Assembly: GCA_016708785.1 (NCBI GenBank)
Contig: JADJFC010000011.1
Location: forward strand, 62,001-126,000
DNA length: 64,000 nt
From: Bacteroidota bacterium
Lineage (GTDB): Bacteria; Bacteroidota; Bacteroidia; AKYH767-A; 2013-40CM-41-45
Reading direction: 5' to 3'
The translations under genes were made by a program, and so were the position numbers. The notes beneath the pieces were generated by a model. That model worked only from the letters and a program-made list of their open reading frames with translations, did not search any database and had not been told where the DNA came from. Of the stretch, positions 36,440-44,488 are shown one piece after another. Each line of letters opens with the position of its first letter. Positions within the stretch are counted from its first letter, which is position 1.

Positions 36440-36925
36440 TTAGTTGTGTAAATAAACCGGTAAATTTTCCTGAGTGGCATGCGTAATGTGATTTGTTTCC
36501 ATCTCTTTTGCATCTTCAAGAAGAGTGTGAACGTCTTTAAAGAAATGGATTTCTTTCGCCAATGTTTTGTAAGGAATAAATTCACCTTCTTTGAAATAAA
36601 ATAGTTCATTGGTAGCAGGGTCAACAGAAACTAAATGCACCCACTCATTAATAAACCACTCATACATCTCCGGCACTGACTTTATCGTCTTCAAAACAAC
36701 GCTTGGAAAATGTTCTACGATGATCATCAAACGTAAAGGATCATGCACTTCAATCATCTGCCAAGGTAATCCCGGTCGTAAATCTCCATCGCTGCTATTT
36801 GCAACTCCGATAAGTCCGACAACATTATGTGGTAATTTTGTTCCTGCTCCCAATTTATAATTGTCGACACGAGAGAAATAATACTCTAAATTGATCCCAC
36901 CACATACAGGTCCTAATGGTTTCAT
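36440..36925 (-). CDS. dabA: DabA, C-terminal part (frame-shifted continuation)
   Basis: 161 residues that carry the conserved DUF2309 ending: LGPVCGGINLEYYFSRVD, YKLGAGTKLPHNVVGLIGVANSSDGDLRPGLPWQMIEVHDPLRL. Adding one base to the run at 36936-36939 joins it to the preceding frame as ..DPEGSFLTGVMKPLGPVCGG.., so this is not a separate gene. Followed after 6 bases by dabB. Confidence 0.88.
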   Translation of the reverse strand: MKPLGPVCGGINLEYYFSRVDNYKLGAGTKLPHNVVGLIGVANSSDGDLRPGLPWQMIEVHDPLRLMIIVEHFPSVVLKTIKSVPEMYEWFINEWVHLVSVDPATNELFYFKEGEFIPYKTLAKEIHFFKDVHTLLEDAKEMETNHITHATQENLPVYLHN

Positions 36926-36933
36926 TACACCGG

Positions 36934-38991
36934 TTAAAAGCTACCTTCCGGATCCAACTTGTAATTATATGAATTTAGAAATGCTCTTCTATCCAGAAAT
37001 AATCCTTTCGTGATTGATCGATTTCCAACTACACATAGCGTATTTGTTCCATGACCTAATTCCGGACGTGGTTCGAATAATGAAACTGATCTTGCTTTGA
37101 TCGCTTTTCTGATCTTCTTGATCTCTTCCTTCGTATTGATTGATGCAAAACGTCGCGAACGCTCTTTTGCATTAAGATCTAACGCACGCTCAAAGGTTTC
37201 TACATGGAGTAAATGACTTTTTGCATTAACTTCATTCAAAACATCTAAATCATAAAACTCCATTTCATCGGCTGCCGTGTCGTGTAATGCTCCTACGAAT
37301 TGTGTCTTATCTGGAATATTAATTCCGCTTTCAGTTAATCGCTTGCGTACTTCAACATGGTTAGCCATAAAAGCAAAAACTCTTGAATTAACTGAACCCG
37401 GTCTTCCGCTGCATGCACCACAATCGTGAGCTCCATGATGAGGATTGTTTGCGCTGCTGCTTCCGTGAGCAACAACATAGATCAGCGGTGCAAAGTCACT
37501 CTTCAGTCCAATTCCATTCAACAATCCACGGACTCTTGTTGTCATCTCCTCTATCGTGAACCCGATCTGCAATCCATTCTCTCTATCGTTGATATTCTTA
37601 TTTTCAATGGTCAGTTTGCCTTGTTCATTCATATGCGCAAAGGCATTTGAAATAGCAGGACTCATTTTCGGTTTGAATAAATTTTGAACCAACCGTATTC
37701 CCGCCCAGAAACCAAATGTAAAAGCACTGATAAAACCTGATATTAGTTGATGTGTTTTATTGGTATATAAAATATCATGATTTCTCTTTTCAGAAACATC
37801 GTATTCTTTGATCAAATAAGCCGGTGTAACAGGAGCCGGACAAAGTTTATCGTAGAACTTCGCATGTTCTGCCTGGAAATAAAACTCCACTCCGAAAAAA
37901 CCGGGACTTCCCCATGTTTCACTTTTCTTATCTATGAATTCAACGTGTCTCCGGATACTATCTTCCCGTTCATCGATACAAAACATTGCCTGAAAACTTT
38001 TAACTTCAGAAACAGGTTCTGAAGTTTCAGGATTCTGCTTTGACTTGCTTAATTGTTGGATACCGGCCAGTACTTCATCATAATAACTCCATTCAAAAGC
38101 ATCTTGCCAAATCTTCAGCACTTCATGCAATTCAGTATTTGCAACTTCCTTAAATAAGTCGATAGGCTCCTGAGTTATACTTTCGCAAAGAGGTTTCCAC
38201 TTTCGACCTAATTCATTTTCCAGATGATCGATTTCCAAAAGCAATTCAAAAATTATAAGATCGTTCAATGAGATCGTTTTCGGACTTAGTAATGCATCAG
38301 GACGTGCTTCGAGTGTTGCTACCATTCCACTCCAGCCTCTATGACTAAATTGCTGGTCGAAAAGATACTGCTCGAAATACTCTTCCTTTCCGACAACAAT
38401 TTTCAAAAGATCCGTGATAGTCAAATCATTTTGAAAGAGCAATTTCTTTGCTTTAGCTGTTTTAAAAAAGCTGGTGAAACTTTCTCGCTCTATCCATTTA
38501 ATAGACTCCAAAAATGTCATATTTCCTGCAGGAAAGTCCCAGATCGAAACTCCCTGATCAAGGTAACCGGCCAGCACTCTGAATAAAAAGGGTTGAATTA
38601 AATTATCTAATTCAATTTGGTAGATTTTCTTCCAATTTGCCCGTAGCAAACCCACACGTTGAGCATTGTGCTCATCATAATTCTTATTGATGACATGTTG
38701 TTTCCAGATCGTAAGATTCCCCTTCCCTTTTTTCTCTTCGATGACCCTTTCCAATACTTCATTATCTATCCTGCCGATCTGATAAAGATTTCTAAAATCA
38801 ACCAAAGGCAAGGTTACCTGATATCCAAATATTTTTGACGCTTTAAAAATCGCATCATAAAATTTCATTTGCTGAAAAGCATGCAATGAATTGTGATGAA
38901 TGAAATCTTTAAGTGGTGTTTGAGTCGGCAAATAATGCTTTAACTCATGCAAAACATGATGCTCGTCAAATACTTCCTTTTTCATATGCAT
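36934..38991 (-). CDS. dabA: DabA (DUF2309), inorganic-carbon transporter subunit, N-terminal part
   Basis: 685 residues before a one-base break. DabA has a beta-carbonic-anhydrase-like zinc site, and its four expected residues are present with the right spacing: Cys338-x-Asp340 (FCIDERED) and His509 with Cys524 (AHGSS...HDCGAC, 15 apart). The family hydrates CO2 to bicarbonate vectorially, powered by DabB. No signal peptide is seen. The order here is sulP - beta-CA - dabA - dabB on one strand, an inorganic-carbon uptake operon. Whole DabA spans 36440-38991 (about 850 residues), the normal size. Confidence 0.9.
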   Translation of the reverse strand: MHMKKEVFDEHHVLHELKHYLPTQTPLKDFIHHNSLHAFQQMKFYDAIFKASKIFGYQVTLPLVDFRNLYQIGRIDNEVLERVIEEKKGKGNLTIWKQHVINKNYDEHNAQRVGLLRANWKKIYQIELDNLIQPFLFRVLAGYLDQGVSIWDFPAGNMTFLESIKWIERESFTSFFKTAKAKKLLFQNDLTITDLLKIVVGKEEYFEQYLFDQQFSHRGWSGMVATLEARPDALLSPKTISLNDLIIFELLLEIDHLENELGRKWKPLCESITQEPIDLFKEVANTELHEVLKIWQDAFEWSYYDEVLAGIQQLSKSKQNPETSEPVSEVKSFQAMFCIDEREDSIRRHVEFIDKKSETWGSPGFFGVEFYFQAEHAKFYDKLCPAPVTPAYLIKEYDVSEKRNHDILYTNKTHQLISGFISAFTFGFWAGIRLVQNLFKPKMSPAISNAFAHMNEQGKLTIENKNINDRENGLQIGFTIEEMTTRVRGLLNGIGLKSDFAPLIYVVAHGSSSANNPHHGAHDCGACSGRPGSVNSRVFAFMANHVEVRKRLTESGINIPDKTQFVGALHDTAADEMEFYDLDVLNEVNAKSHLLHVETFERALDLNAKERSRRFASINTKEEIKKIRKAIKARSVSLFEPRPELGHGTNTLCVVGNRSITKGLFLDRRAFLNSYNYKLDPEGSF

Positions 38992-39008
38992 ACTTTTTTT
39001 AAAAAAAT

Positions 39009-39692
39009 TTAATGCCTTAATGCTGCTACTGAAAACTCCGGATTCTTATCGTCGCGGATATACATCACATCATCATAAAAATCTACTTTACCGGTTTCAA
39101 TATTGTACATCGCTCCTACCACTCCGATCTCACCATTCTCTACCATTTGTTCGAGAATAAAACTTCTTTCTATAATGTTAAGTACATTCCTCTTCACATT
39201 TATGGTTGCAACATTCTCAACAAAGATTCCGTTTTTTGAAGAACGTTCTTTTGTTGTTTCTTTTTCCTGATAGACTGCGGGTTGTAATTTTGCCAGTAAC
39301 TCTGTGAGATTTCCCATCTCCACATGATCGCATGCACCTTTAACGGCACCGCATTTCGTGTGTCCTAAGACTACAATCAATTTAGACCCGGCGATCTTAC
39401 AAGCAAATTCCATACTGCCTAGAATGTCTGTGTTCACTATATTTCCGGCGATACGTACAGAAAAAATATCTCCAAGCCCTTGGTCAAAAACCAATTCCGC
39501 TCCTGTACGACTGTCAATACAACTAAGTATAGTTGCAAATGGCCATTGCCCGTCGCGGGTTGCATTTACTTGCTCAAGTAAATTTCTATTCGCCTTTAAA
39601 TTTTTGACAAATCTCTCATTCCCTTCTTTTAAAATTTCCAGGGCAATTCTTGGTGTCAATTTATCACGTGTTTCTTTAGTGTGAACTTTCAT
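39009..39692 (-). CDS. Beta-class carbonic anhydrase
   Basis: 227 residues. Zinc-binding and catalytic residues are in place: Cys58-x-Asp60-Ser-Arg62 (SCIDSRTGAELVFDQGLGDIFSVRIAGN) and His111-x2-Cys114 (GHTKCGA). It interconverts CO2 and bicarbonate in the cytoplasm. It lies 17 bases upstream of dabA and 59 bases downstream of the SulP gene, so it probably equilibrates carbon taken up by both transporters for carboxylating enzymes. Confidence 0.93.
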   Translation of the reverse strand: MKVHTKETRDKLTPRIALEILKEGNERFVKNLKANRNLLEQVNATRDGQWPFATILSCIDSRTGAELVFDQGLGDIFSVRIAGNIVNTDILGSMEFACKIAGSKLIVVLGHTKCGAVKGACDHVEMGNLTELLAKLQPAVYQEKETTKERSSKNGIFVENVATINVKRNVLNIIERSFILEQMVENGEIGVVGAMYNIETGKVDFYDDVMYIRDDKNPEFSVAALRH

Positions 39693-39751
39693 AACTTTTC
39701 TTTATTTATTTGTTTATACTTACATACACTACAATTAACAGGTATAAATTG

Positions 39752-41320
39752 TTATGCAATTTTTAAATAAGGCGGCTCGATGAAATTAATTTTCTCGACA
39801 ACAATGCCTTTTGTTTTCGCATTGACTTCGAAATCCTTTATCAATTCCAGAACATCAAATGCAATTGATTTAGAATTTGTACAATCGATAACTACTTTTG
39901 CATTTGCAGGAATAGTATTCAGCGTATTTAATATGCTTGCCTTATTAAAAAACGAAACCTCTTCAGCTAATATTATATGATGAACTTCTCGACCTTGTTC
40001 ATTAGTTTTAATGTCTTTTAAATGATGTGAATTACGATAACTATGTCGCAGGGTATAGAAAATACCAAATAATATTCCTACAGTAATTCCCTTTAGTAAA
40101 TCAGTGGCCAGGATAGCAATAACTGTTGCTGTAAAAGGAATGAATTGCTCCCAACCTAATCGATACATCTCCTTAAACAGTGAAGGTTTTGCCAATTTAT
40201 ATCCAACCATTAAAAGAATCGCAGCAAGACTTGCAAGTGGAATCATGTTTAACAATCCGGCTATGGTAATAGCACTTATCAATAGGAAAAAACCATGCAA
40301 AATTGCAGACATTTTCGTTTTACCTCCAAAAGAAATATTTGCTGAACTTCGAACGATTACCTGAGTGATCGGTAGTCCGCCAATTAGACCAGAAATAACA
40401 TTTCCTAACCCTTGTGCCTTCAGTTCGCGGTTTGTTGGAGTTATTCCTTTGTAGGGATCCATCTTATCAGTTGCCTCAACACTCAGCAATGTTTCCAGAC
40501 TTGCAACAATTGCCAATACAATTGCAATCTTCCATACTTCAAAATTTGCCAATCCTGAAAGATCAGGAAAAGTAAATTGGCCAAAGAAACCGGCCAAATT
40601 TTCCGGAACAGGAATTCGCACGACCTGATCTTCTGCTAAAGAAAAATTCAATGCTCCTGACATGTACATACTATTCATTACTATGCCCAAAATTACAACG
40701 ACAATAGGTCCTTGCAATAACTGAAAGATCTTATGCTTTTTAGTCAGTACAGTATCCCATAATATAAGTATAGCCATTGAGATCAATGAGATCACTACTG
40801 CACCGGGCGTGAAAAAATTTAAGGCTTCTTGAATTTCAGAGAATGTATTCTTTCCATCAAATTGAAGAAAAGCTTCCTCACCCATTATATCTTTATCCCA
40901 TCCAAGAGCATGTGGGATCTGCTTAAGTATTATCAAAAGTCCGATACCGGTCAACATACCTTTTATCACTGAAGTCGGAAAGAAATAGGCTATAAAACCG
41001 GCCTTTGCAAAACCAAGTATCAACTGAATTATTCCGGCCAATACAACCGCCGTAAGAAACAACTCGTACGAACCACCAAGTGTAGATATGGCTGTTAATA
41101 CAATGACAGCCAATCCTGCTGCCGGTCCGCTGACTCCAAGGCTAGAACCACTGGCAGCGCCAACTACTATACCTCCAACAATACCGGCAATAATTCCGGA
41201 AAACAAAGGCGCTCCTGAAGCTAAGGCAATACCTAGGCATAATGGTACTGCCACGAAGAACACCACAATACTTGCGGGTAAATCATTCTTGATCTCTTTG
41301 AATAAGTTTTTCGATTCCAT
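39752..41320 (-). CDS. SulP-family anion permease, probable bicarbonate transporter
   Basis: About 522 residues from the ATG at 41320 (MESKNLFKEIKNDLPASIVVFFVAVPLCLGIALASG); an in-frame ATG at 41347 would only add MPRSLKTHT. It has 12-14 membrane helices with the SulP signatures GVSGPAAGLAVIVL and VEATDKMDPYKGITPTNRELKAQGLGNVISGLIGGLPITQVIVRSSANI, then a C-terminal STAS domain (about 440-522). SulP proteins move bicarbonate, sulfate or other anions, usually with Na+ or H+. The adjacent carbonic anhydrase and DAB genes favour bicarbonate. Confidence 0.9.
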   Translation of the reverse strand: MESKNLFKEIKNDLPASIVVFFVAVPLCLGIALASGAPLFSGIIAGIVGGIVVGAASGSSLGVSGPAAGLAVIVLTAISTLGGSYELFLTAVVLAGIIQLILGFAKAGFIAYFFPTSVIKGMLTGIGLLIILKQIPHALGWDKDIMGEEAFLQFDGKNTFSEIQEALNFFTPGAVVISLISMAILILWDTVLTKKHKIFQLLQGPIVVVILGIVMNSMYMSGALNFSLAEDQVVRIPVPENLAGFFGQFTFPDLSGLANFEVWKIAIVLAIVASLETLLSVEATDKMDPYKGITPTNRELKAQGLGNVISGLIGGLPITQVIVRSSANISFGGKTKMSAILHGFFLLISAITIAGLLNMIPLASLAAILLMVGYKLAKPSLFKEMYRLGWEQFIPFTATVIAILATDLLKGITVGILFGIFYTLRHSYRNSHHLKDIKTNEQGREVHHIILAEEVSFFNKASILNTLNTIPANAKVVIDCTNSKSIAFDVLELIKDFEVNAKTKGIVVEKINFIEPPYLKIA

Positions 41321-41345
41321 AGTGTGCGTTTTTAATGATCTCGGC

Positions 41346-41386
41346 AAAGATAGTATTAATATTTTTAATAATAGTATTACTATCTT
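41346..41386. promoter_or_regulatory. Candidate TetR operator over the sulP promoter
   Basis: A 10-bp inverted repeat AAAGATAGTA (41346-41355) / TACTATCTTT (41377-41386). Inside it, ATAGTATTACTAT (41370-41382) is a perfect odd palindrome, and its half ATAGTATTA recurs at 41349, 21 bases away. It lies 26-66 bases upstream of the sulP ATG and faces the divergent TetR gene, the usual place for a TetR operator. Confidence 0.5.
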
Positions 41387-41414
41387 TTATTCTTTGAGGT
41401 TTTTTTTCTTACTT

Positions 41415-41453
41415 TTGTCCGGAAATCACGAAAACTTCATGATTTCCGGACAA
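41415..41453. promoter_or_regulatory. 14-bp perfect inverted repeat in the sulP/tetR divergent region
   Basis: TTGTCCGGAAATCA (41415-41428) and TGATTTCCGGACAA (41440-41453) with an 11-base spacer. Neither strand has a U-tract behind it, so it is not a terminator. It is a good binding site for a dimeric regulator (the divergent TetR protein or another) or a leader stem. It is 82 bases before the likely TetR start. Confidence 0.5.
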
Positions 41454-41534
41454 CCCCTTAACATAAATTAAAACTTTAAAAAAGAAAAGATCGTCCCAAA
41501 GTTTCTAAAACAACGAACGAGCTTGCAATGTAAA

Positions 41535-42206
41535 ATGGAACTAGAGTTAAAAATAAAAATGAACGATGCTCTTTTTCTTCGAAATCCTGAAGATTCGGAA
41601 TTAGGAAAGAAAATAATTAAGCATAGTATTCAGCTCATTTCCAAAAACGGGCTGGAAGCATTTACGTTTAAGAAATTAGCTGAAGATATCGGAACAACTG
41701 AAGCAGGTATATATCGCTACTTTGAAAACAAACATCGGCTACTTATATATATAGCAGCATGGTATTGGAATTGGGTTGAATACAGAATTAATTTTCAAAC
41801 CAACAATATCAAGGATCCGTTCAAGCGACTTCAAAAAGTGATCAAACTTCTAGCAACTACTGTTGTAGATGATAAAAAAACATTTCACGTAGATGAAAAC
41901 CTGCTGCATCAGATCATAATTGCAGAAGGCTCAAAAGCATATTTAACGAAGCAAGTTGGCGAAGACAATAAGCATCATTTCTTTAAACCGTATAAAGATC
42001 TATGTGCAACTATTGGAGATATAATTCTTGAATGCAATCCAAAGTATAAATATCCGATCTCCTTATCCACAACGATAATTGAAATGGCGCATCTTCAGAA
42101 TTTCTTTATGAATAATCTTCCATCACTTACTGATTTTGGAAATTCAAAGGATGAAAAGAAGATCGTGGTGTTTTTGGAAAATTTAGTATTTTCGAGTTTG
42201 AAATAA
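41535..42206 (+). CDS. TetR/AcrR-family transcriptional regulator
   Basis: About 223 residues from ATG 41535 (a TTG lies at 41523 and another ATG at 41559). The N-terminal helix-turn-helix (about 22-70: GKKIIKHSIQLISKNGLEAFTFKKLAEDIGTTEAGIYRYFENKHRLLIYI) is typical of TetR repressors. The C-terminal helical domain would sense a ligand, which is unknown. It is divergent from the inorganic-carbon operon and probably cotranscribed with the pirin gene 34 bases downstream. Confidence 0.88.
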   Translation: MELELKIKMNDALFLRNPEDSELGKKIIKHSIQLISKNGLEAFTFKKLAEDIGTTEAGIYRYFENKHRLLIYIAAWYWNWVEYRINFQTNNIKDPFKRLQKVIKLLATTVVDDKKTFHVDENLLHQIIIAEGSKAYLTKQVGEDNKHHFFKPYKDLCATIGDIILECNPKYKYPISLSTTIIEMAHLQNFFMNNLPSLTDFGNSKDEKKIVVFLENLVFSSLK

Positions 42207-42240
42207 ATAAGAAGAATAATAAAATCAAAAGCTAGGCGTC

Positions 42241-43212
42241 ATGAAAAGAAGAGAATTCATTAAAGGTTCCGCTATCATAGGAGCTTCTGTCGTTGTTCCG
42301 GAATTTCTGAAGGCGGCTTCAGGAATGATGGAATCAGAAAAAGGTAGAAAGGTATATTCTATAATCACTGCAAATAAAACCATGGTCGGAACATTGCCGG
42401 TACTTCGGGCATTTGCGGGTGACAATAATGATTACGTTTCTCCATATGTTTTCTTTGATGAGTTTGGTCCTGTTCATGTTAATCCAAAGGATAAACCCCT
42501 GCGTGTGGAAGCGCACCCGCATGCCGGAATAATTCCTGTCACGTATTTTCTTGCAGGTAGTGGCCATCATCGCGATAGTCTCAACTATGACTTCCAGATC
42601 AGCAAAGGTGATTTCATGATGTTCACTTCAGGGCGTGGGGCAATTCACATGGAAGAGACGGGAAAAAAATTGTACGATGATGGTGGATTGTATCACGGCT
42701 TTCAAATCTGGTTGAACATGCCTTCGAAATACAAATGGATAGATCCGTCAACAGACGTGCATCGCCCGGAAAAGATGGCTGAAATTAATGCAAAAGATTA
42801 TACCGCTAAAATAGTTTTGGGCGAATTGTTTAATGCTAAGTCAAAAATAGAAACCCTGTTTCCTGTTTTCTATTTTCATATCAAGATGAAAGCAGGATGC
42901 CGTTTAAGTATCCCAACAAATCCTCAACACAATGCATTCGCTTACCTGATCAAAGGGAAACTAGAAGTAGAAGGTAGAAAATCTATAGCTGAAAATCAGG
43001 TTGTATTATATCAACGTGGGGCAAGCAATATTGAATTATTCAGTTCAGAAGGAGCGGAATTACTTTTGCTTGGTGGACAACCACACAATGAACCGGTATA
43101 TGCATACGGCCCATTTGTAATGAACACAGAATCTGAAATTGAAAAATGTTACAGAGATTATCAATCAGGCAGAATGGGTAATCCTGATGTTGTGAATATG
43201 ATCAAGAAGTAA
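42241..43212 (+). CDS. Pirin-family bicupin with Tat-like leader
   Basis: 323 residues. The N-terminal cupin has the pirin iron-site motif EAHPHAGIIPVTYFLAGSGHHRDS and GRGAIHMEE, with His/His/His/Glu ligands. The second cupin (about 210-300, GCRLSIPTNPQHNAFAYLIKGKLEVEG) is also present. Pirins act as quercetinase-like dioxygenases or redox-linked regulators. Unlike most pirins, this one starts with MKRREFIKGSAIIGASVVVPEF, a twin-arginine-like (RREFIKG) leader, so it may be exported folded with its metal. Confidence 0.87.
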   Translation: MKRREFIKGSAIIGASVVVPEFLKAASGMMESEKGRKVYSIITANKTMVGTLPVLRAFAGDNNDYVSPYVFFDEFGPVHVNPKDKPLRVEAHPHAGIIPVTYFLAGSGHHRDSLNYDFQISKGDFMMFTSGRGAIHMEETGKKLYDDGGLYHGFQIWLNMPSKYKWIDPSTDVHRPEKMAEINAKDYTAKIVLGELFNAKSKIETLFPVFYFHIKMKAGCRLSIPTNPQHNAFAYLIKGKLEVEGRKSIAENQVVLYQRGASNIELFSSEGAELLLLGGQPHNEPVYAYGPFVMNTESEIEKCYRDYQSGRMGNPDVVNMIKK

Positions 43213-43221
43213 TGAGTTCAT

Positions 43222-43566
43222 TCAGTTGAACCAAACAGCATACCCTTTCTTCCGCAGATCCCAGGCAAGCTTGGCTTCCATTCTCAAAGCCTCTTCGCGA
43301 TTCATTTTAATTTGATTGATTTCATTGTACAACGAAGGCCGCAAGTACAAACCATATTTCCACGGATAATAAGAAGACAGGTCGTGCCCTTTCGCATTTT
43401 TGTATGCCGTTTTATGCTGTTGAAATCGCTCGTCCGGTGATTTGGAAGTCATGCCAACGTACAAACATTCCAACACACCGTTGAACTGCGGATTCGCAGA
43501 ACGGAATTTCCAGTTTTCGGAGAAAACTTTTTTCGAAAGTTCGATGACGTATACCTTGTGTGACAT
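43222..43566 (-). CDS. Small GIY-YIG-like domain protein
   Basis: 114 residues. KVYVIEL at the front and CLYVGMTSKSPDERFQQHKTAYKNAKG correspond to the two strands and the Arg-helix of a GIY-YIG nuclease fold; a later Glu (EALRMEAKLAWDLRKKGYAVW) could be the metal ligand. The sequence is degenerate, so it may be a nuclease or a non-catalytic relative. Its end is convergent with the pirin gene (9 bases apart). Confidence 0.6.
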   Translation of the reverse strand: MSHKVYVIELSKKVFSENWKFRSANPQFNGVLECLYVGMTSKSPDERFQQHKTAYKNAKGHDLSSYYPWKYGLYLRPSLYNEINQIKMNREEALRMEAKLAWDLRKKGYAVWFN

Positions 43567-43664
43567 TATGAAGTCAAGTGGTATACGATATTTCCCTGGC
43601 AGAAGTTATGGCCTCACGAAATTGAAGCAGATATATATTTGTCGAATCGGTAGTAAAAAAGAAA

Positions 43665-43922
43665 TCACCTCGGACGACTTCGCTGAATTAAATTTCTTAC
43701 ACGTCCGGAGTCCCTGGCTTGAGAAACAGAACCCTGCCCCTGGTCGTTTCCTTCTTCCTCATCATCTTCCACTACTGGTTTCTTAAGAGTTTCCGAGCCT
43801 ACATTTTCTTTACTATTAAGACCAGCTAAATTGCTTTCATTCTGCTGATCATTCAGGCTATCATTTGCCCCAAGGATATTTTTATTTTCCGTCATTTTAT
43901 TATACTTTAAAATTTCATCCAT
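43665..43922 (-). CDS. Small hydrophilic hypothetical protein
   Basis: 85 residues, low-complexity and disordered in appearance (NKNILGANDSLNDQQNESNLAG.., acidic VVEDDEEEGNDQGQG, then a basic tail RVRNLIQRSRPR). The start overlaps the end of the upstream 77-aa gene by 8 bases; MTENKN at 43892 is an alternative start. No family recognised. Overlap with the neighbour suggests a two-gene unit. Confidence 0.45.
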   Translation of the reverse strand: MDEILKYNKMTENKNILGANDSLNDQQNESNLAGLNSKENVGSETLKKPVVEDDEEEGNDQGQGSVSQARDSGRVRNLIQRSRPR

Positions 43923-44148
43923 TTATATCATTCTCTGTTAAAAGATTAGCCCGATAGAGTAACCCTGCCATTGTCTTATATTTTTCAAGTTCATCACTCC
44001 TTTCATCCCCTTCCGAAAACGCTTTCTGTGGCTCATCCACTTTGTGCCTTTCTACATGGCGATCTACATCAAGTGCAAATGCCATCCCAAGAATTGCAAC
44101 TTGCTCAGGCATTTTATTTATCACTTTTTTGATTCGCGGTCTTTTCAT
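43915..44148 (-). CDS. Small hypothetical protein
   Basis: 77 residues: basic front (MKRPRIKKVINKMPEQ), a helical middle (VAILGMAFALDVDRHVERHKVDEPQKAFSEGDERSDELEKYKTMAGLLYRANLL). No family recognised. It overlaps the start of the 85-aa gene and is likely cotranscribed with it. Confidence 0.45.
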   Translation of the reverse strand: MKRPRIKKVINKMPEQVAILGMAFALDVDRHVERHKVDEPQKAFSEGDERSDELEKYKTMAGLLYRANLLTENDING

Positions 44149-44488
44149 CTGATCGAAATTTAACTATCACTACTATAGTATAAAGTTGCATTTGATTTCC
44201 AATAAATGAATTACATAATAACTTGAAATCATTACATAATTCATATCCAACAACCAGACTATTCGCCTAATCTCACAGTGGGATACGGCTTAGAATGTTA
44301 GTAAATCAAAAGTGCGTGCCTGAATTCCGTTCAATATTCCGCTTTTCAGGTTACGGATATACCAATTAAATTTGTAAAAATCGATTAAAAAGAAAGTGCG
44401 CTCTTATAGTAAATAATCAATAAATTTTTGGTAGTTTTAACATGCGAAAGGATCTTGATTAATTTTACATGACCTGAAAATTTAATTC
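44149..44488. other. Intergenic region without recognised gene
   Basis: 340 AT-rich bases between the divergent 77-aa gene and the T9SS gene at 44489. A weak 7-bp inverted repeat TGAATTA (44206-44212) / TAATTCA (44237-44243) is present. I see no ORF, RNA gene or clear promoter motif. Confidence 0.5.

Noticed and set aside
43442..43786. + strand ORF of 114 codons opposite the GIY-YIG-like gene
   Set aside because: Overlaps two minus-strand genes on the opposite strand and resembles nothing; the minus-strand frames look more protein-like.
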